Positions 16,262-23,489 of a stretch of DNA of 64,000 nt are shown here, piece after piece. A model generated the notes under the pieces. The model saw nothing but the letters and a program-made list of their open reading frames with translations, was not told where the DNA came from and searched no databases. Source of the stretch: Propionibacteriaceae bacterium (GTDB lineage: Bacteria > Actinomycetota > Actinomycetes > Propionibacteriales > Propionibacteriaceae); the NCBI GenBank assembly GCA_016717345.1, contig JADKFR010000001.1:248001-312000 (forward strand). The letters are read 5' to 3'. A program made the translations under genes and the position numbers. How positions within the stretch are numbered: position 1 is the stretch's first letter; the number at the start of each line of letters is the position of its first letter.

Positions 16262-16343
16262 TGCCGGAGAAGGGACTTGAACCCTCACACCTTGCGGTAC
16301 AGGAACCTAAATCCTGCGTGTCTGCCAATTCCACCACTCCGGC
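16262..16343 (-). tRNA. tRNA-Leu (anticodon TAG)
   Basis: An 82-base type II tRNA: acceptor GCCGGAG pairs with CTCCGGC, discriminator A. The anticodon arm CAGGA-TTTAGGT-TCCTG gives TAG, a variable arm follows, and the T-arm has TTCAAGT. CCA is not encoded. Confidence 0.95.
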
Positions 16344-16420
16344 GTACCGGCCGCGAGTCTACTGGCCGACCCTGGCCTTCGCATCGCACCCGCCGACCCC
16401 GAGCCGGTAGCCTCACGCGA

Positions 16421-17398
16421 GTGAAGCCAACGGAATCCTTCATCTCGACCGGTCGGCTGCCTGCGCCCACGGAGGTCCGGCGGCTCCTGGATCAGACCCA
16501 CCACGCGGTGGCCCAACTCAACGACGGGCACCTGTCCCAGGTCTACCGGTCATTGGCGATGGCCGACCCGGCCCGCTTCGGCCTGGCCGTGGTGGGCACT
16601 GACGGGCAGGTCCACGATTGCGGCGACGCTGCCGTGCGCTTCGCGATGATGAGCGTGGCCAAACCGTTCACCTTCGCCCTGGTGTGCGCCGAGTTGGGCC
16701 CGGAACGGGCGCGGGCCGAGTTGGGCGTGAACGCCACCGGCGCCGCCTTCAACGCGGTGGAGCCGGTGCTCCTCGCTCCGGACGGACGCACCAACCCGAT
16801 GGTCAACTCGGGGGCGATCGCGGCCTGCAGCCGGCTCCCCGGAGACACCGTGGACGCCCAATGGGACCACCTGCAGTCGGGACTGTCCGCTTTCGCCGGC
16901 CGGCGCCTGGAACTGGATGAGGCGCTCTACGCCGATGTGGCAGCCACGAACGTCCGCAACCAGGAGATCACCGAAGCCCTGTACCGGCAGGGGGCATTGG
17001 CAGGAGATCCGGGCGATGCCCTCGAGCTGTACACCCGGCAGAGCTCGCTGCTGGTCAGCGCGCACGACCTGGCGGTGATGGGCGCCACACTCGCCGACGG
17101 CGGCATGAACCCCCTGACCGGGGTGCGGGTGGTGCCGCAGCGGCTGTGTCATCACGTCCTGGCGGTGATGGCCACCGCCGGCCTGTACGAGCGAACCGGG
17201 GACTGGCTCTACGATGTCGGGCTTCCGGGCAAGTCCGGCATCGGTGGCGGGATCGTCACCGTGTCACCCGGCAAGGGGGGTCTGGGGAGCTTCTCGCCGC
17301 GCCTCGATGACGCCGGCAACTCGGTTCGGGGCGTGCGGGCGATGGCCGTCCTGGCTGAAGAACTGGGGCTGGGGCTGTTCGCGTCGCGGCCGTCCTGA
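16421..17398 (+). CDS. glsA: Glutaminase
   Basis: A 325-residue serine-dependent glutaminase that hydrolyses L-glutamine to glutamate and ammonia. Active-site motif SVAK (Ser78, Lys81) has the spacing of bacterial GlsA/YbaS; NPMVNSGAI and the C-terminal YDVGLPGKSGIGGGI complete the signature. The GTG at 16421 is chosen since earlier in-frame codons fall inside the tRNA-Leu gene and the first conserved segment starts about 20 residues later. No STAS domain is appended. It is a single-gene unit that converges on the dinB operon. No ribosome site is strong, so expression may be low or leaderless. Confidence 0.93.
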   Translation: MKPTESFISTGRLPAPTEVRRLLDQTHHAVAQLNDGHLSQVYRSLAMADPARFGLAVVGTDGQVHDCGDAAVRFAMMSVAKPFTFALVCAELGPERARAELGVNATGAAFNAVEPVLLAPDGRTNPMVNSGAIAACSRLPGDTVDAQWDHLQSGLSAFAGRRLELDEALYADVAATNVRNQEITEALYRQGALAGDPGDALELYTRQSSLLVSAHDLAVMGATLADGGMNPLTGVRVVPQRLCHHVLAVMATAGLYERTGDWLYDVGLPGKSGIGGGIVTVSPGKGGLGSFSPRLDDAGNSVRGVRAMAVLAEELGLGLFASRPS

Positions 17399-17415
17399 AG
17401 ATCCCGGGAGCTCGG

Positions 17416-18732
17416 CTAGGACCCCTCGTCCCCGGAGGCGGGGTGGAGCGCGGGATCGTCCACGCTGAAGGTGCGCACCGGTCCCGGTGGTGTCGCCGCC
17501 GTTTCGAAGCGGACGGTCACCCGCCCCAGCCCACTGCCCCACACCCAGCCCGGACCATGACTGTCATGGACGACGTCGGCCCCGGGCATCCACCCCCAAG
17601 GGCGTCTACTCAGCGGCGCCGTGCGCTCCTCCACCACCGCCGGCCCGTCCGGGTCGCTGTCGAGGTCGAACAGGGCTTCCTGGGCGACCGACGCCAGCCC
17701 TGAGACCCCGACCCCCACCAGCCGCACCCCGGCCCGAGTGTCCAAAGCCTCCAGGAGCCCACGCGCCAGCCGTCCGATCACCTCGGGACGGTCGGTGGCG
17801 CCCATCAGCGTCCGGGAGCGGGAGATCACCGAGAAGTCCGGCAGGCGGACCTTGAGGGTGACCGTCCGCGCGAAAAGGTGGGCAGCGGCCAACCGCTCGG
17901 CAACCTGCGCAGCTTGGCGATCGGCCACGCCGGCCAGGACGGCGGGGTCGGTCAGGTCGTGTTCGAAGGTGTCCTCGACGGAGATCGACTTGGTTTCCCG
18001 TTCGGGCTCCACCGGCCGCTCGTCGCGGCCGTGGGCCAACTCGAACAGGTTCTCCCCGGCCGATCGCCCCAGCTCGCGCACCAACTCGGCCTGTGACAGC
18101 CGCTGCAGATCACTGACGAGCTGAACCCCCAGGCGGGCGAGGCGCTCCATGGTGGCGGGGCCGACGCCCGGAATGGCCCGTGCAGGAAGCGGGGCAATCG
18201 TCGCAACCTCCTCACCGACCAGAACCAGCCGCACCCCGTCAGGCTTGGCGAGTTCGCTGGCGACCTTGGCCATGAACTTCGACGAGCCGATCCCGACCGA
18301 AGCCGTCAGGCCGCCCGTCCGCCGGGTCAGTTCGGCCCGCACCTCCGCGGCCAACTCGATCAGGTCGTCGGGGACTGACGACCGCCGGTCGCCCGCTGCC
18401 AGATCGACGAAGGCCTCATCGAGGCTCAGTGCCTCCACCAGCGGCGACAATTCCCGCAAGAGTGCCATCACGATCCGGCTGCTCGCGCGATACGCGTCGA
18501 AACGGCCGCTCAGGAACGCGGCGTGCGGGCACCGGCGCCGAGCCTCGTGCATCGGCATCGCCGAACGCACCCCGAACACCCGCGCCTCATACGAGGCGGT
18601 CGAGACCACGCCCCGGTGACCCAGGCCACCCACGATCACCGGCTTGCCGCGCAGGGACGGCTTGTCGCGTTGCTCGACCGCGGCGAAGAAGGCGTCGAGG
18701 TCGAGGTGCAGGATGCTCGGAGAGGTGCGCAC
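17416..18732 (-). CDS. dinB: DNA polymerase IV (Y-family, DinB)
   Basis: A 438-residue translesion polymerase. Catalytic residues are Asp11 (LHLDLDAFFAAVE) and Asp105-Glu106 (SLDEAFVD); the steric-gate region is standard. The helix-hairpin-helix segment ARAIPGVGPATMERLARLGV and the little-finger domain follow. Near residue 355, AQEALFDL fits a beta-clamp-binding motif, with a further Pro-rich tail of about 80 residues beyond it. It starts at a GTG one base after the dihydrofolate reductase stop, so it is the last gene of the rph-rdgB-thyA-folA-dinB operon. No LexA-like box was noticed before it, so it may be expressed with nucleotide-supply genes. Confidence 0.95.
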   Translation of the reverse strand: MRTSPSILHLDLDAFFAAVEQRDKPSLRGKPVIVGGLGHRGVVSTASYEARVFGVRSAMPMHEARRRCPHAAFLSGRFDAYRASSRIVMALLRELSPLVEALSLDEAFVDLAAGDRRSSVPDDLIELAAEVRAELTRRTGGLTASVGIGSSKFMAKVASELAKPDGVRLVLVGEEVATIAPLPARAIPGVGPATMERLARLGVQLVSDLQRLSQAELVRELGRSAGENLFELAHGRDERPVEPERETKSISVEDTFEHDLTDPAVLAGVADRQAAQVAERLAAAHLFARTVTLKVRLPDFSVISRSRTLMGATDRPEVIGRLARGLLEALDTRAGVRLVGVGVSGLASVAQEALFDLDSDPDGPAVVEERTAPLSRRPWGWMPGADVVHDSHGPGWVWGSGLGRVTVRFETAATPPGPVRTFSVDDPALHPASGDEGS

Positions 18733-18733
18733 C

Positions 18734-19240
18734 TCAGCCGTCGACGGGCGTCCGATCGCGCCGGGTGTAGTGCACGAAGTCGAAGCCCTGCCGCGGCTCG
18801 CGGGCGACTTCGGCCCACAGCTCCGGGTCGATCACCGGGAAGTGGACCGACCCCGGGGCGCTGGCGTGCACCTCGGTGAGGTCGAGATCGGTCAGGTGCG
18901 GCCACGCCTGGTCGTAGATGCTGCCGCCACCGGCCACGTAGACCTCGTCATCGAGGCTGCGGGCCAGATCGAGAGCCGCCGGCCACGAGTCGACGGCGTG
19001 GCCGGTCGCCTGTGCGCCGGTGGGAAGATCCACCGCCTCTGGACGGCTGGTGACGACGATCGTGGTGCGCCCGGGCAGCCAGCGTCCGATGGCTTCGTGG
19101 GTGCGACGGCCCATGATCAGGGGATGCCCGCTGGTGACCCGCTTGAACCGCGCCCAGTCCTCGGCGATCTCGAACGGCTGGCGCTCGCCGTCCCCGATGA
19201 CGCCGTTCTGGTCGACGATGGCGATCGCGATGATCCGCAT
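18734..19240 (-). CDS. folA: Dihydrofolate reductase
   Basis: A 168-residue enzyme that reduces dihydrofolate to tetrahydrofolate with NADPH. Typical marks are the opening strand IAIAIVDQNGVIG, the substrate/cofactor segment PLIMGRRTHEAIG with TTIVVTSRP, and the late EVYVAGGGSIYDQAWP. The active-site acid is in EIAEDWARFKRVT. The ATG at 19240 is chosen; the frame is open further upstream only over the end of thyA. Four bases separate it from thyA, whose product generates the dihydrofolate it recycles. The C-terminus lies one base before dinB. Confidence 0.95.
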   Translation of the reverse strand: MRIIAIAIVDQNGVIGDGERQPFEIAEDWARFKRVTSGHPLIMGRRTHEAIGRWLPGRTTIVVTSRPEAVDLPTGAQATGHAVDSWPAALDLARSLDDEVYVAGGGSIYDQAWPHLTDLDLTEVHASAPGSVHFPVIDPELWAEVAREPRQGFDFVHYTRRDRTPVDG

Positions 19241-19244
19241 GGCC

Positions 19245-20039
19245 CTAGACCGCGATCGGGGCTTTGATGCCCGGGTGGGGGTCGTAGTCGACAACCTCGA
19301 GGTCAGCCAGGGTGAACCCGTCGATGCTCGTCACCGCCGGGTTCAGCACCAGCCTCGGGAGCGGGCGCGGCTCCCGGGTGAGCTGCAGTCGGGCCTGGTC
19401 GAGGTGGTTGGTGTACAGGTGGGCGTCCCCGAGGGTGTGGACGAAGTCACCCACCGCCAGGCCGGTGACCTGAGCCATCAGGTGCGTCAGCAGGGCGTAG
19501 GAGGCGATGTTGAACGGGACGCCGAGGAAGATGTCGGCCGACCGTTGGTACAGCTGGCAGGAGAGCTTGCCGTCGGCGACATAGAACTGGAAGAAGGCGT
19601 GACACGGCGGCAGCGCCATCTCGGACAGTTGCCCGACGTTCCAGGCCGACACGATGTGGCGGCGCGAATCGGGATTGGCCCGGATCGACTCGATCACCGC
19701 AGCGATCTGATCGACGTGACGACCGTCCGGGGTTGGCCAGGAACGCCACTGGTAGCCGTAAATCGGGCCGAGGTCGCCGTTGGCGTCAGCCCACTCGTCC
19801 CAGATGGTGATGCTGTTCTCGTGGAGCCAGGCCACGTTCGTGTCACCGCGCAGGAACCAGAGCAACTCGCCGAAGATCGAGCGGGTGTGCAGCCGCTTGG
19901 TGGTGAGCAGCGGAAAGCCCTGGGACAGGTCGAAGCGCATCTGGTGACCGAAGACGCTGCGGGTGCCCGTCCCCGTGCGATCCGACTTCTTGGTGCCGTG
20001 GGTCAGGACGTGATCGAGTAGCTCGAGGTACTGCTTCAT
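19245..20039 (-). CDS. thyA: Thymidylate synthase
   Basis: A 264-residue ThyA that methylates dUMP to dTMP using methylene-tetrahydrofolate and releases dihydrofolate. The nucleophile is Cys146 in ALPPCHAFFQFYV; the dUMP phosphate-binding Arg residues lie in SDRTGTGT and RRHIVSAWN; the nucleotide-binding LYQRSADIFLGVPFNIASY is intact, as is the HTLGDAHLY segment. The length equals E. coli ThyA. The start overlaps the rdgB stop by four bases (ATGA). Its product, dihydrofolate, is regenerated by the next gene, so the pair is a functional cassette. Confidence 0.97.
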   Translation of the reverse strand: MKQYLELLDHVLTHGTKKSDRTGTGTRSVFGHQMRFDLSQGFPLLTTKRLHTRSIFGELLWFLRGDTNVAWLHENSITIWDEWADANGDLGPIYGYQWRSWPTPDGRHVDQIAAVIESIRANPDSRRHIVSAWNVGQLSEMALPPCHAFFQFYVADGKLSCQLYQRSADIFLGVPFNIASYALLTHLMAQVTGLAVGDFVHTLGDAHLYTNHLDQARLQLTREPRPLPRLVLNPAVTSIDGFTLADLEVVDYDPHPGIKAPIAV

Positions 20040-20668
20040 GCGTCCTCCTCCTGCCGCTGGGCGAGCACCTCCCGCAGTAAGGGGGCGAGAGCCCGCACCG
20101 CCCGTCCGCGATGGCTGATCTCATCCTTGGCCTGTGCTGTCAGTTCGGCGTTCGTCCCGTGCTGGCCGTTGGCGATGAAGATGGGATCGTAGCCGAAGCC
20201 GTTCGATCCCCGGGGCTCCAACACGAGCCGGCCGTGCATCTCGCCGGTCACCGTCCATTCGCGACCCTCAGGCGTCACCAGCGCCATCGCGCAGACGAAC
20301 CGAGCGGTGCGCTGCTCGTCTGCAGTGTCGGCGAGTTGCCGCAGCAGCAGGTCGAGGTTCTCGGCGTCGTTGGCTTGCGGACCCGCCCACCGCGCCGAGC
20401 GGACGCCGGGCATCCCGTTCAGGAGGTCCACCGCCAGCCCTGAATCGTCGGCGACCGCCACGTGACCGGTCTCGTGCGCGGCGGCCCGCGCCTTGATCAG
20501 CGCGTTGCCCTCGAAAGTGATGTCGGTCTCCCGTGGCTCGGGGTAGCCGTCGACCTCATCCAGGCTCAGCACTCGCACCCCCAGGTCCTCCGCCGCCAGG
20601 ACCCGCCGCAGTTCCACGGCCTTCTTGGCGTTGTGGGTCGCCACGACGATCCGCGGTGTCGGGGTCAT
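20036..20668 (-). CDS. rdgB: XTP/dITP pyrophosphatase
   Basis: A 210-residue Ham1/RdgB enzyme that hydrolyses ITP, dITP and XTP to monophosphates, keeping damaged purines out of DNA. Motifs are ATHNAKKAVELRRVL near the N-terminus, ADDSGLAVDLLNGMPGVRSAR in the centre and GFGYDPIF near the C-terminus, the three ligand-binding stretches of the family. The ATG at 20668 overlaps the rph stop by four bases, and its own stop overlaps thyA likewise. The order rph-rdgB matches Rv1340-Rv1341 of M. tuberculosis. With thyA, folA and dinB below it, the operon groups nucleotide-pool and DNA-fidelity functions. Confidence 0.95.
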   Translation of the reverse strand: MTPTPRIVVATHNAKKAVELRRVLAAEDLGVRVLSLDEVDGYPEPRETDITFEGNALIKARAAAHETGHVAVADDSGLAVDLLNGMPGVRSARWAGPQANDAENLDLLLRQLADTADEQRTARFVCAMALVTPEGREWTVTGEMHGRLVLEPRGSNGFGYDPIFIANGQHGTNAELTAQAKDEISHRGRAVRALAPLLREVLAQRQEEDA

Positions 20669-21390
20669 CGCGCGAGCGCCTCCTGCTGCAACCGGGTGAG
20701 CGTGGCGCAGCCCACCAGCCCGAGGTCGAGCATCGCGTCCAGTACCTGGCGGTCGAACGGCTGACCTTCGGCGGTGCCCTGCACCTCGACGAAGCGCCCG
20801 TCCCCGGTGGCGACGATGTTCAGGTCGACCTCGGCGGCCGAATCCTCTTCGTAGCACAGGTCCAGCAGGGTGGTGCCCTGGTGCACCCCGACCGACACGG
20901 CGCTCACCGATCCGGTGAGAGGCTCCCCCGCCAACCGATCACGCCCCCGCAGCCAGCTGACCGCGTCGGCCAACGCCACGTACGCTCCGGTGATCGAGGC
21001 GGTCCGGGTGCCGCCGTCGGCCTGCAGGACGTCGCAGTCCAACACGATGGTGTTCTCTCCCAGGGCCCGGTAGTCGATGACGGCCCGCAGGGAGCGTCCG
21101 ATCAGCCGGCTGATCTCGTGGGTGCGGCCACCGATCCGTCCCTTCACGGATTCCCGATCGCTGCGGCTGTGCGTGGCCCGCGGCAACATCGCGTACTCAC
21201 TGGTCACCCATCCCAGACCGGAGCCCTTGCGCCAGCGGGGCACGCCCTCGGTCACCGACGCCGCCACCAGGACCCGGGTGCGTCCGTATTCCACCAGCAC
21301 CGACCCCTCGGCGTGGTCGAGCCAGCTGCGGGTGATCCGGACGTCCCGCAGCTGATCGGGGGCGCGTCCGTCGATTCGTGTGATCGGCAT
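20665..21390 (-). CDS. rph: Ribonuclease PH
   Basis: A 241-residue phosphorolytic 3'-5' exoribonuclease that trims tRNA 3' ends. The N-terminal RIDGRAPDQLRDVRI, the phosphate-binding GRTRVLVAASV region, and the later RTASITGAYVALADA and DLCYEEDSAAEVDLNIV segments are all typical. It is the first gene of the five-gene minus-strand operon. In M. tuberculosis rphA lies just after murI; here murI is upstream on the same strand, but a two-gene plus-strand unit lies between them. The start region is about 65 bases from the CsoR-type operator of that unit, so the two promoters are back to back. Confidence 0.96.
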   Translation of the reverse strand: MPITRIDGRAPDQLRDVRITRSWLDHAEGSVLVEYGRTRVLVAASVTEGVPRWRKGSGLGWVTSEYAMLPRATHSRSDRESVKGRIGGRTHEISRLIGRSLRAVIDYRALGENTIVLDCDVLQADGGTRTASITGAYVALADAVSWLRGRDRLAGEPLTGSVSAVSVGVHQGTTLLDLCYEEDSAAEVDLNIVATGDGRFVEVQGTAEGQPFDRQVLDAMLDLGLVGCATLTRLQQEALAR

Positions 21391-21445
21391 ACGCTCACCC
21401 TAGCGAGCACCACAGCGCAACCACCCCACTCGCCGATGTCCCAAG

Positions 21446-21476
21446 ATGACAAACCGTATACCCCTGGGGGTATAGT
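21446..21476 (+). promoter_or_regulatory. Candidate promoter of the CsoR-box unit
   Basis: ATGACA (21446-21451) and TATAGT (21471-21476) lie 19 bases apart upstream of the small Cys-rich gene. The palindromic operator covers the spacer and the -10 element, so a bound repressor would block polymerase directly. Confidence 0.5.
21457..21474. promoter_or_regulatory. CsoR/CstR-type operator palindrome
   Basis: TATACCCCTGGGGGTATA: perfect 8-base arms around a TG centre. This is the pattern bound by CsoR-family repressors (copper sensors CsoR and persulfide sensors CstR), which recognise ATACCC...GGGTAT sites. It ends 30 bases before the ATG of the Cys-rich mini-protein. The rhodanese downstream argues for sulfur stress; copper remains possible. 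The repressor gene itself is not in the window. Confidence 0.75.
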
Positions 21477-21504
21477 GGTGACTACCACAACGAAGGAGAA
21501 CACC

Positions 21505-21675
21505 ATGTGCAGTCCCGTCCGGTGCCGCGTGTGCGGCAAGACCACCTGGGCCGGATGCGGCCAGCACGTCGCCTCGGTCAAGGCCGGGGTCCCGGCCGGC
21601 CAATGGTGTGATGGCCACGCCGACCAGCCCACGTCCGGCGGTTCGGGAGTCTTCAGCCGCCTCTTCTCTCGGTGA
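21505..21675 (+). CDS. Small Cys-rich protein under a CsoR-type box
   Basis: A 56-residue protein with GAAGGAG before its ATG. It begins MCSPVRCRVCGKTTWAGCG and carries Cys2, Cys7, Cys10, Cys18 and Cys35 plus His21 and His38; the CxxC...C layout suggests a small zinc- or copper-binding knuckle. I recall near-identical mini-proteins (CGKTTWAGCGQHV core) in many unrelated bacteria, so it is a conserved protein rather than noise, but I know of no assigned function. The C-terminal 15 residues are Gly/Ser-rich and end FSRLFSR. It overlaps the rhodanese start in GTGA, and the CsoR-type operator is immediately upstream; a thiol/metal-stress role is inferred. Confidence 0.85.
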   Translation: MCSPVRCRVCGKTTWAGCGQHVASVKAGVPAGQWCDGHADQPTSGGSGVFSRLFSR

Positions 21676-22130
21676 GCGCCCGACCGCTGCGCGGCCGTGG
21701 CACGGTCTGGCTCGCCGGACTGGCCGTGGTCGCGGTCGGCTCCCTCTCGGCCTGCGGCACTCCCACCGTCAGCACCAGCGCCGGCGCCCCCGCGGCCGCG
21801 GCACCAGCGGCCGGCGCCACGCTGTCCCCCGCCGAGTTCGCCGCAGCTCTGAAGCTACCCAACACCGTCCTGCTGGACGTCCGGACGCCGTCGGAATTCG
21901 CCGCGGGGCACCTTCCCGGGGCCACCAACATCGACGTGGAATCTGCTGACTTCGCCACGAAGATCACGCAACTCGACCCCTCCAAGACCTATGCGGTCTA
22001 CTGCCGAAGCGGCAACCGCTCGAAGGTGGCCCTGGCGGCAATGCAACAGGCCGGTTTCGCCACTGCTTACCACCTCGGCGGCGGCATCACGTCGTGGCAA
22101 GCCGCTGGTGGTGACATCACCAAGGCCTGA
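21672..22130 (+). CDS. Rhodanese-domain lipoprotein
   Basis: A 152-residue protein with a signal peptide ending in lipobox LSAC (Cys28), an Ala/Pro-rich spacer and a single rhodanese domain (about 50-150). The active-site loop is CRSGNR with Cys111 as the sulfur-carrying residue; LLDVRTPSEFAAGHLPGATN is the standard CH2A motif. It should act outside the membrane as a sulfur carrier or thiosulfate sulfurtransferase. It starts at a GTG overlapping the stop of the Cys-rich mini-protein, so the two are translationally coupled and share the CsoR-type control region. It converges on murI. Confidence 0.92.
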   Translation: MSARPLRGRGTVWLAGLAVVAVGSLSACGTPTVSTSAGAPAAAAPAAGATLSPAEFAAALKLPNTVLLDVRTPSEFAAGHLPGATNIDVESADFATKITQLDPSKTYAVYCRSGNRSKVALAAMQQAGFATAYHLGGGITSWQAAGGDITKA

Positions 22131-22169
22131 GAGAGCGCTGGGGAACCGGCTTCCGGTCCTCGCCGGCCT

Positions 22170-23003
22170 TCAGCCGACCGTGTAGACCTGCTCGACCTGG
22201 GTCACAAAGCCCCCCAGCAGCCGCCGGCCGATCCCCTCGAACATCTCGGGGCTCCCGGTGGTGAGGAACTTCAGGGAACCGGGACGTGGGGCCGTGTGAA
22301 GCAGTCCCTGGTCGGTCAGGGTGGCGAAGGTCTCCTTGGCGCACTCCTCAGCCGAGGACACCAGGGTCACGTCGTCGCCGATCACATAGGAGATCACGCC
22401 GGCGAGCAGCGGGTAGTGGGTGCAGCCGAGAATCAGGGTGTCGATGGCGGATTCGCGCAACGGCAGCAGGTAACTTCGGGCGGCCTGCAGCAGTTCGGTG
22501 CCTCCGGTCACTCCCGCCTCGACGAAGTCGACGAACAGCGGGCAGGGCGCGGTCACCAACTCGACCCCGGGGACGGCTGTGAGCGCATCGTCGTAGCTCT
22601 GCGAGGTCGCTGTCGCCTCGGTACAGATCAGTCCGACCTTGCCGGTCTTGGTGACGCGGACGGCGCGCCGGGCAGCGGGCAGGATCACATCGATCACCGG
22701 CACGTCGTAGCGCTCCCGCGCATCCCGCAGCACAGCTGAGGACGCCGAATTACACGCGATGACGAGGGCCTTGACGTCCTGCTCCGCCAGGTAGTCCAGG
22801 CATTCCAGCGCGTACTCGCGGACTTCGGGGATGCTCTTGGTGCCGTAGGGTGCGCGGGCGGTGTCGCCCAGGTAGATCATGTCCTCCCCAGGCATCTGGT
22901 CGAGGATCGCCCGGGCAACGGTCAAGCCGCCGAAGCCGGAGTCGAAGACCCCGATCGGCCCGGTACGCCGTTCGAACTCCATTGCATCAGGCACTGCGGT
23001 CAC
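22170..23003 (-). CDS. murI: Glutamate racemase
   Basis: Makes D-glutamate for peptidoglycan. The two catalytic cysteines are in VIACNSASS and LILGCTHYPLL; the entry motif is GPIGVFDSGFGGLTVARAI. The start is uncertain: GTG at 23003 (277 residues) is adopted, while GTG 22994 and ATG 22982 are also in frame and closer to the usual family start; none has a strong ribosome site. The open frame continues upstream without resemblance to the family. In M. tuberculosis murI precedes rph on the same strand; here the CsoR-box pair separates them. The 220 bases upstream, to the feo cluster, hold no recognisable gene. Confidence 0.93.
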   Translation of the reverse strand: MTAVPDAMEFERRTGPIGVFDSGFGGLTVARAILDQMPGEDMIYLGDTARAPYGTKSIPEVREYALECLDYLAEQDVKALVIACNSASSAVLRDARERYDVPVIDVILPAARRAVRVTKTGKVGLICTEATATSQSYDDALTAVPGVELVTAPCPLFVDFVEAGVTGGTELLQAARSYLLPLRESAIDTLILGCTHYPLLAGVISYVIGDDVTLVSSAEECAKETFATLTDQGLLHTAPRPGSLKFLTTGSPEMFEGIGRRLLGGFVTQVEQVYTVG

Positions 23004-23225
23004 GGTGTCCGACTCTATTCCTGCGGCATCATGGAGGAAACTCACGACCTGGAGGGCCATGTCCATTCCCCCCATCGACGTCACCCGCTGGGCGGCGCGC
23101 GCCTTCACCTTGCTCGACGAGGCCGGACGGGCAGTGCGAGCGCGGACGCCCCCTCCCCCTCGCCGGCCCTCCACCGATCGGCGCACCCCACCCGAGATCT
23201 GGTAGCCGGCGCTGTCACCGGGAGG

Positions 23226-23489
23226 TCAGGATGCCCTCCGGCGCGAGAGCAGCGTGAGGTTGGTGCGGGATGACTCGCCACTGCCGCAGCCCTTCACCGC
23301 GCAACCGCCGCAGCCCGCCGGCGGGCAGCCGATCGCCAGTGACTGGGTGGCGATCCGTCCCGTCCGGACCAGGTGATCCAGGGACGCCCGCAGGACGTCC
23401 GGCGCCACCCCGGTGCGTCGGCTCATCTCCGCAATCGAACTGATGCCGGCCTCCACCTGCTCCAACACGACGCTCAGCGGGCCGCTCAC
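23226..23489 (-). CDS. feoC: FeoC-like small protein with Cys cluster
   Basis: An 87-residue winged-helix protein beginning at a GTG that overlaps the feoB stop (GTGA). Residues 1-55 give the helix-turn-helix (VLEQVEAGISSIAEMSRRTG, then APDVLRASLDHLVRTGRI). A Cys-rich wing follows: GCPPAGCGGCAVKGCG, four Cys of the kind that bind an Fe-S cluster in Klebsiella FeoC. The tail is basic. It likely tunes FeoB activity or stability in response to iron or oxygen; DNA binding is possible. The place at the end of feoA-feoB supports the call. Confidence 0.8.
   Translation of the reverse strand: MSGPLSVVLEQVEAGISSIAEMSRRTGVAPDVLRASLDHLVRTGRIATQSLAIGCPPAGCGGCAVKGCGSGESSRTNLTLLSRRRAS

Noticed and set aside
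3282..16343. tRNA-linked genomic island
   Set aside because: Four tRNA genes were checked for integrase genes and duplicated 3' ends; none was seen.
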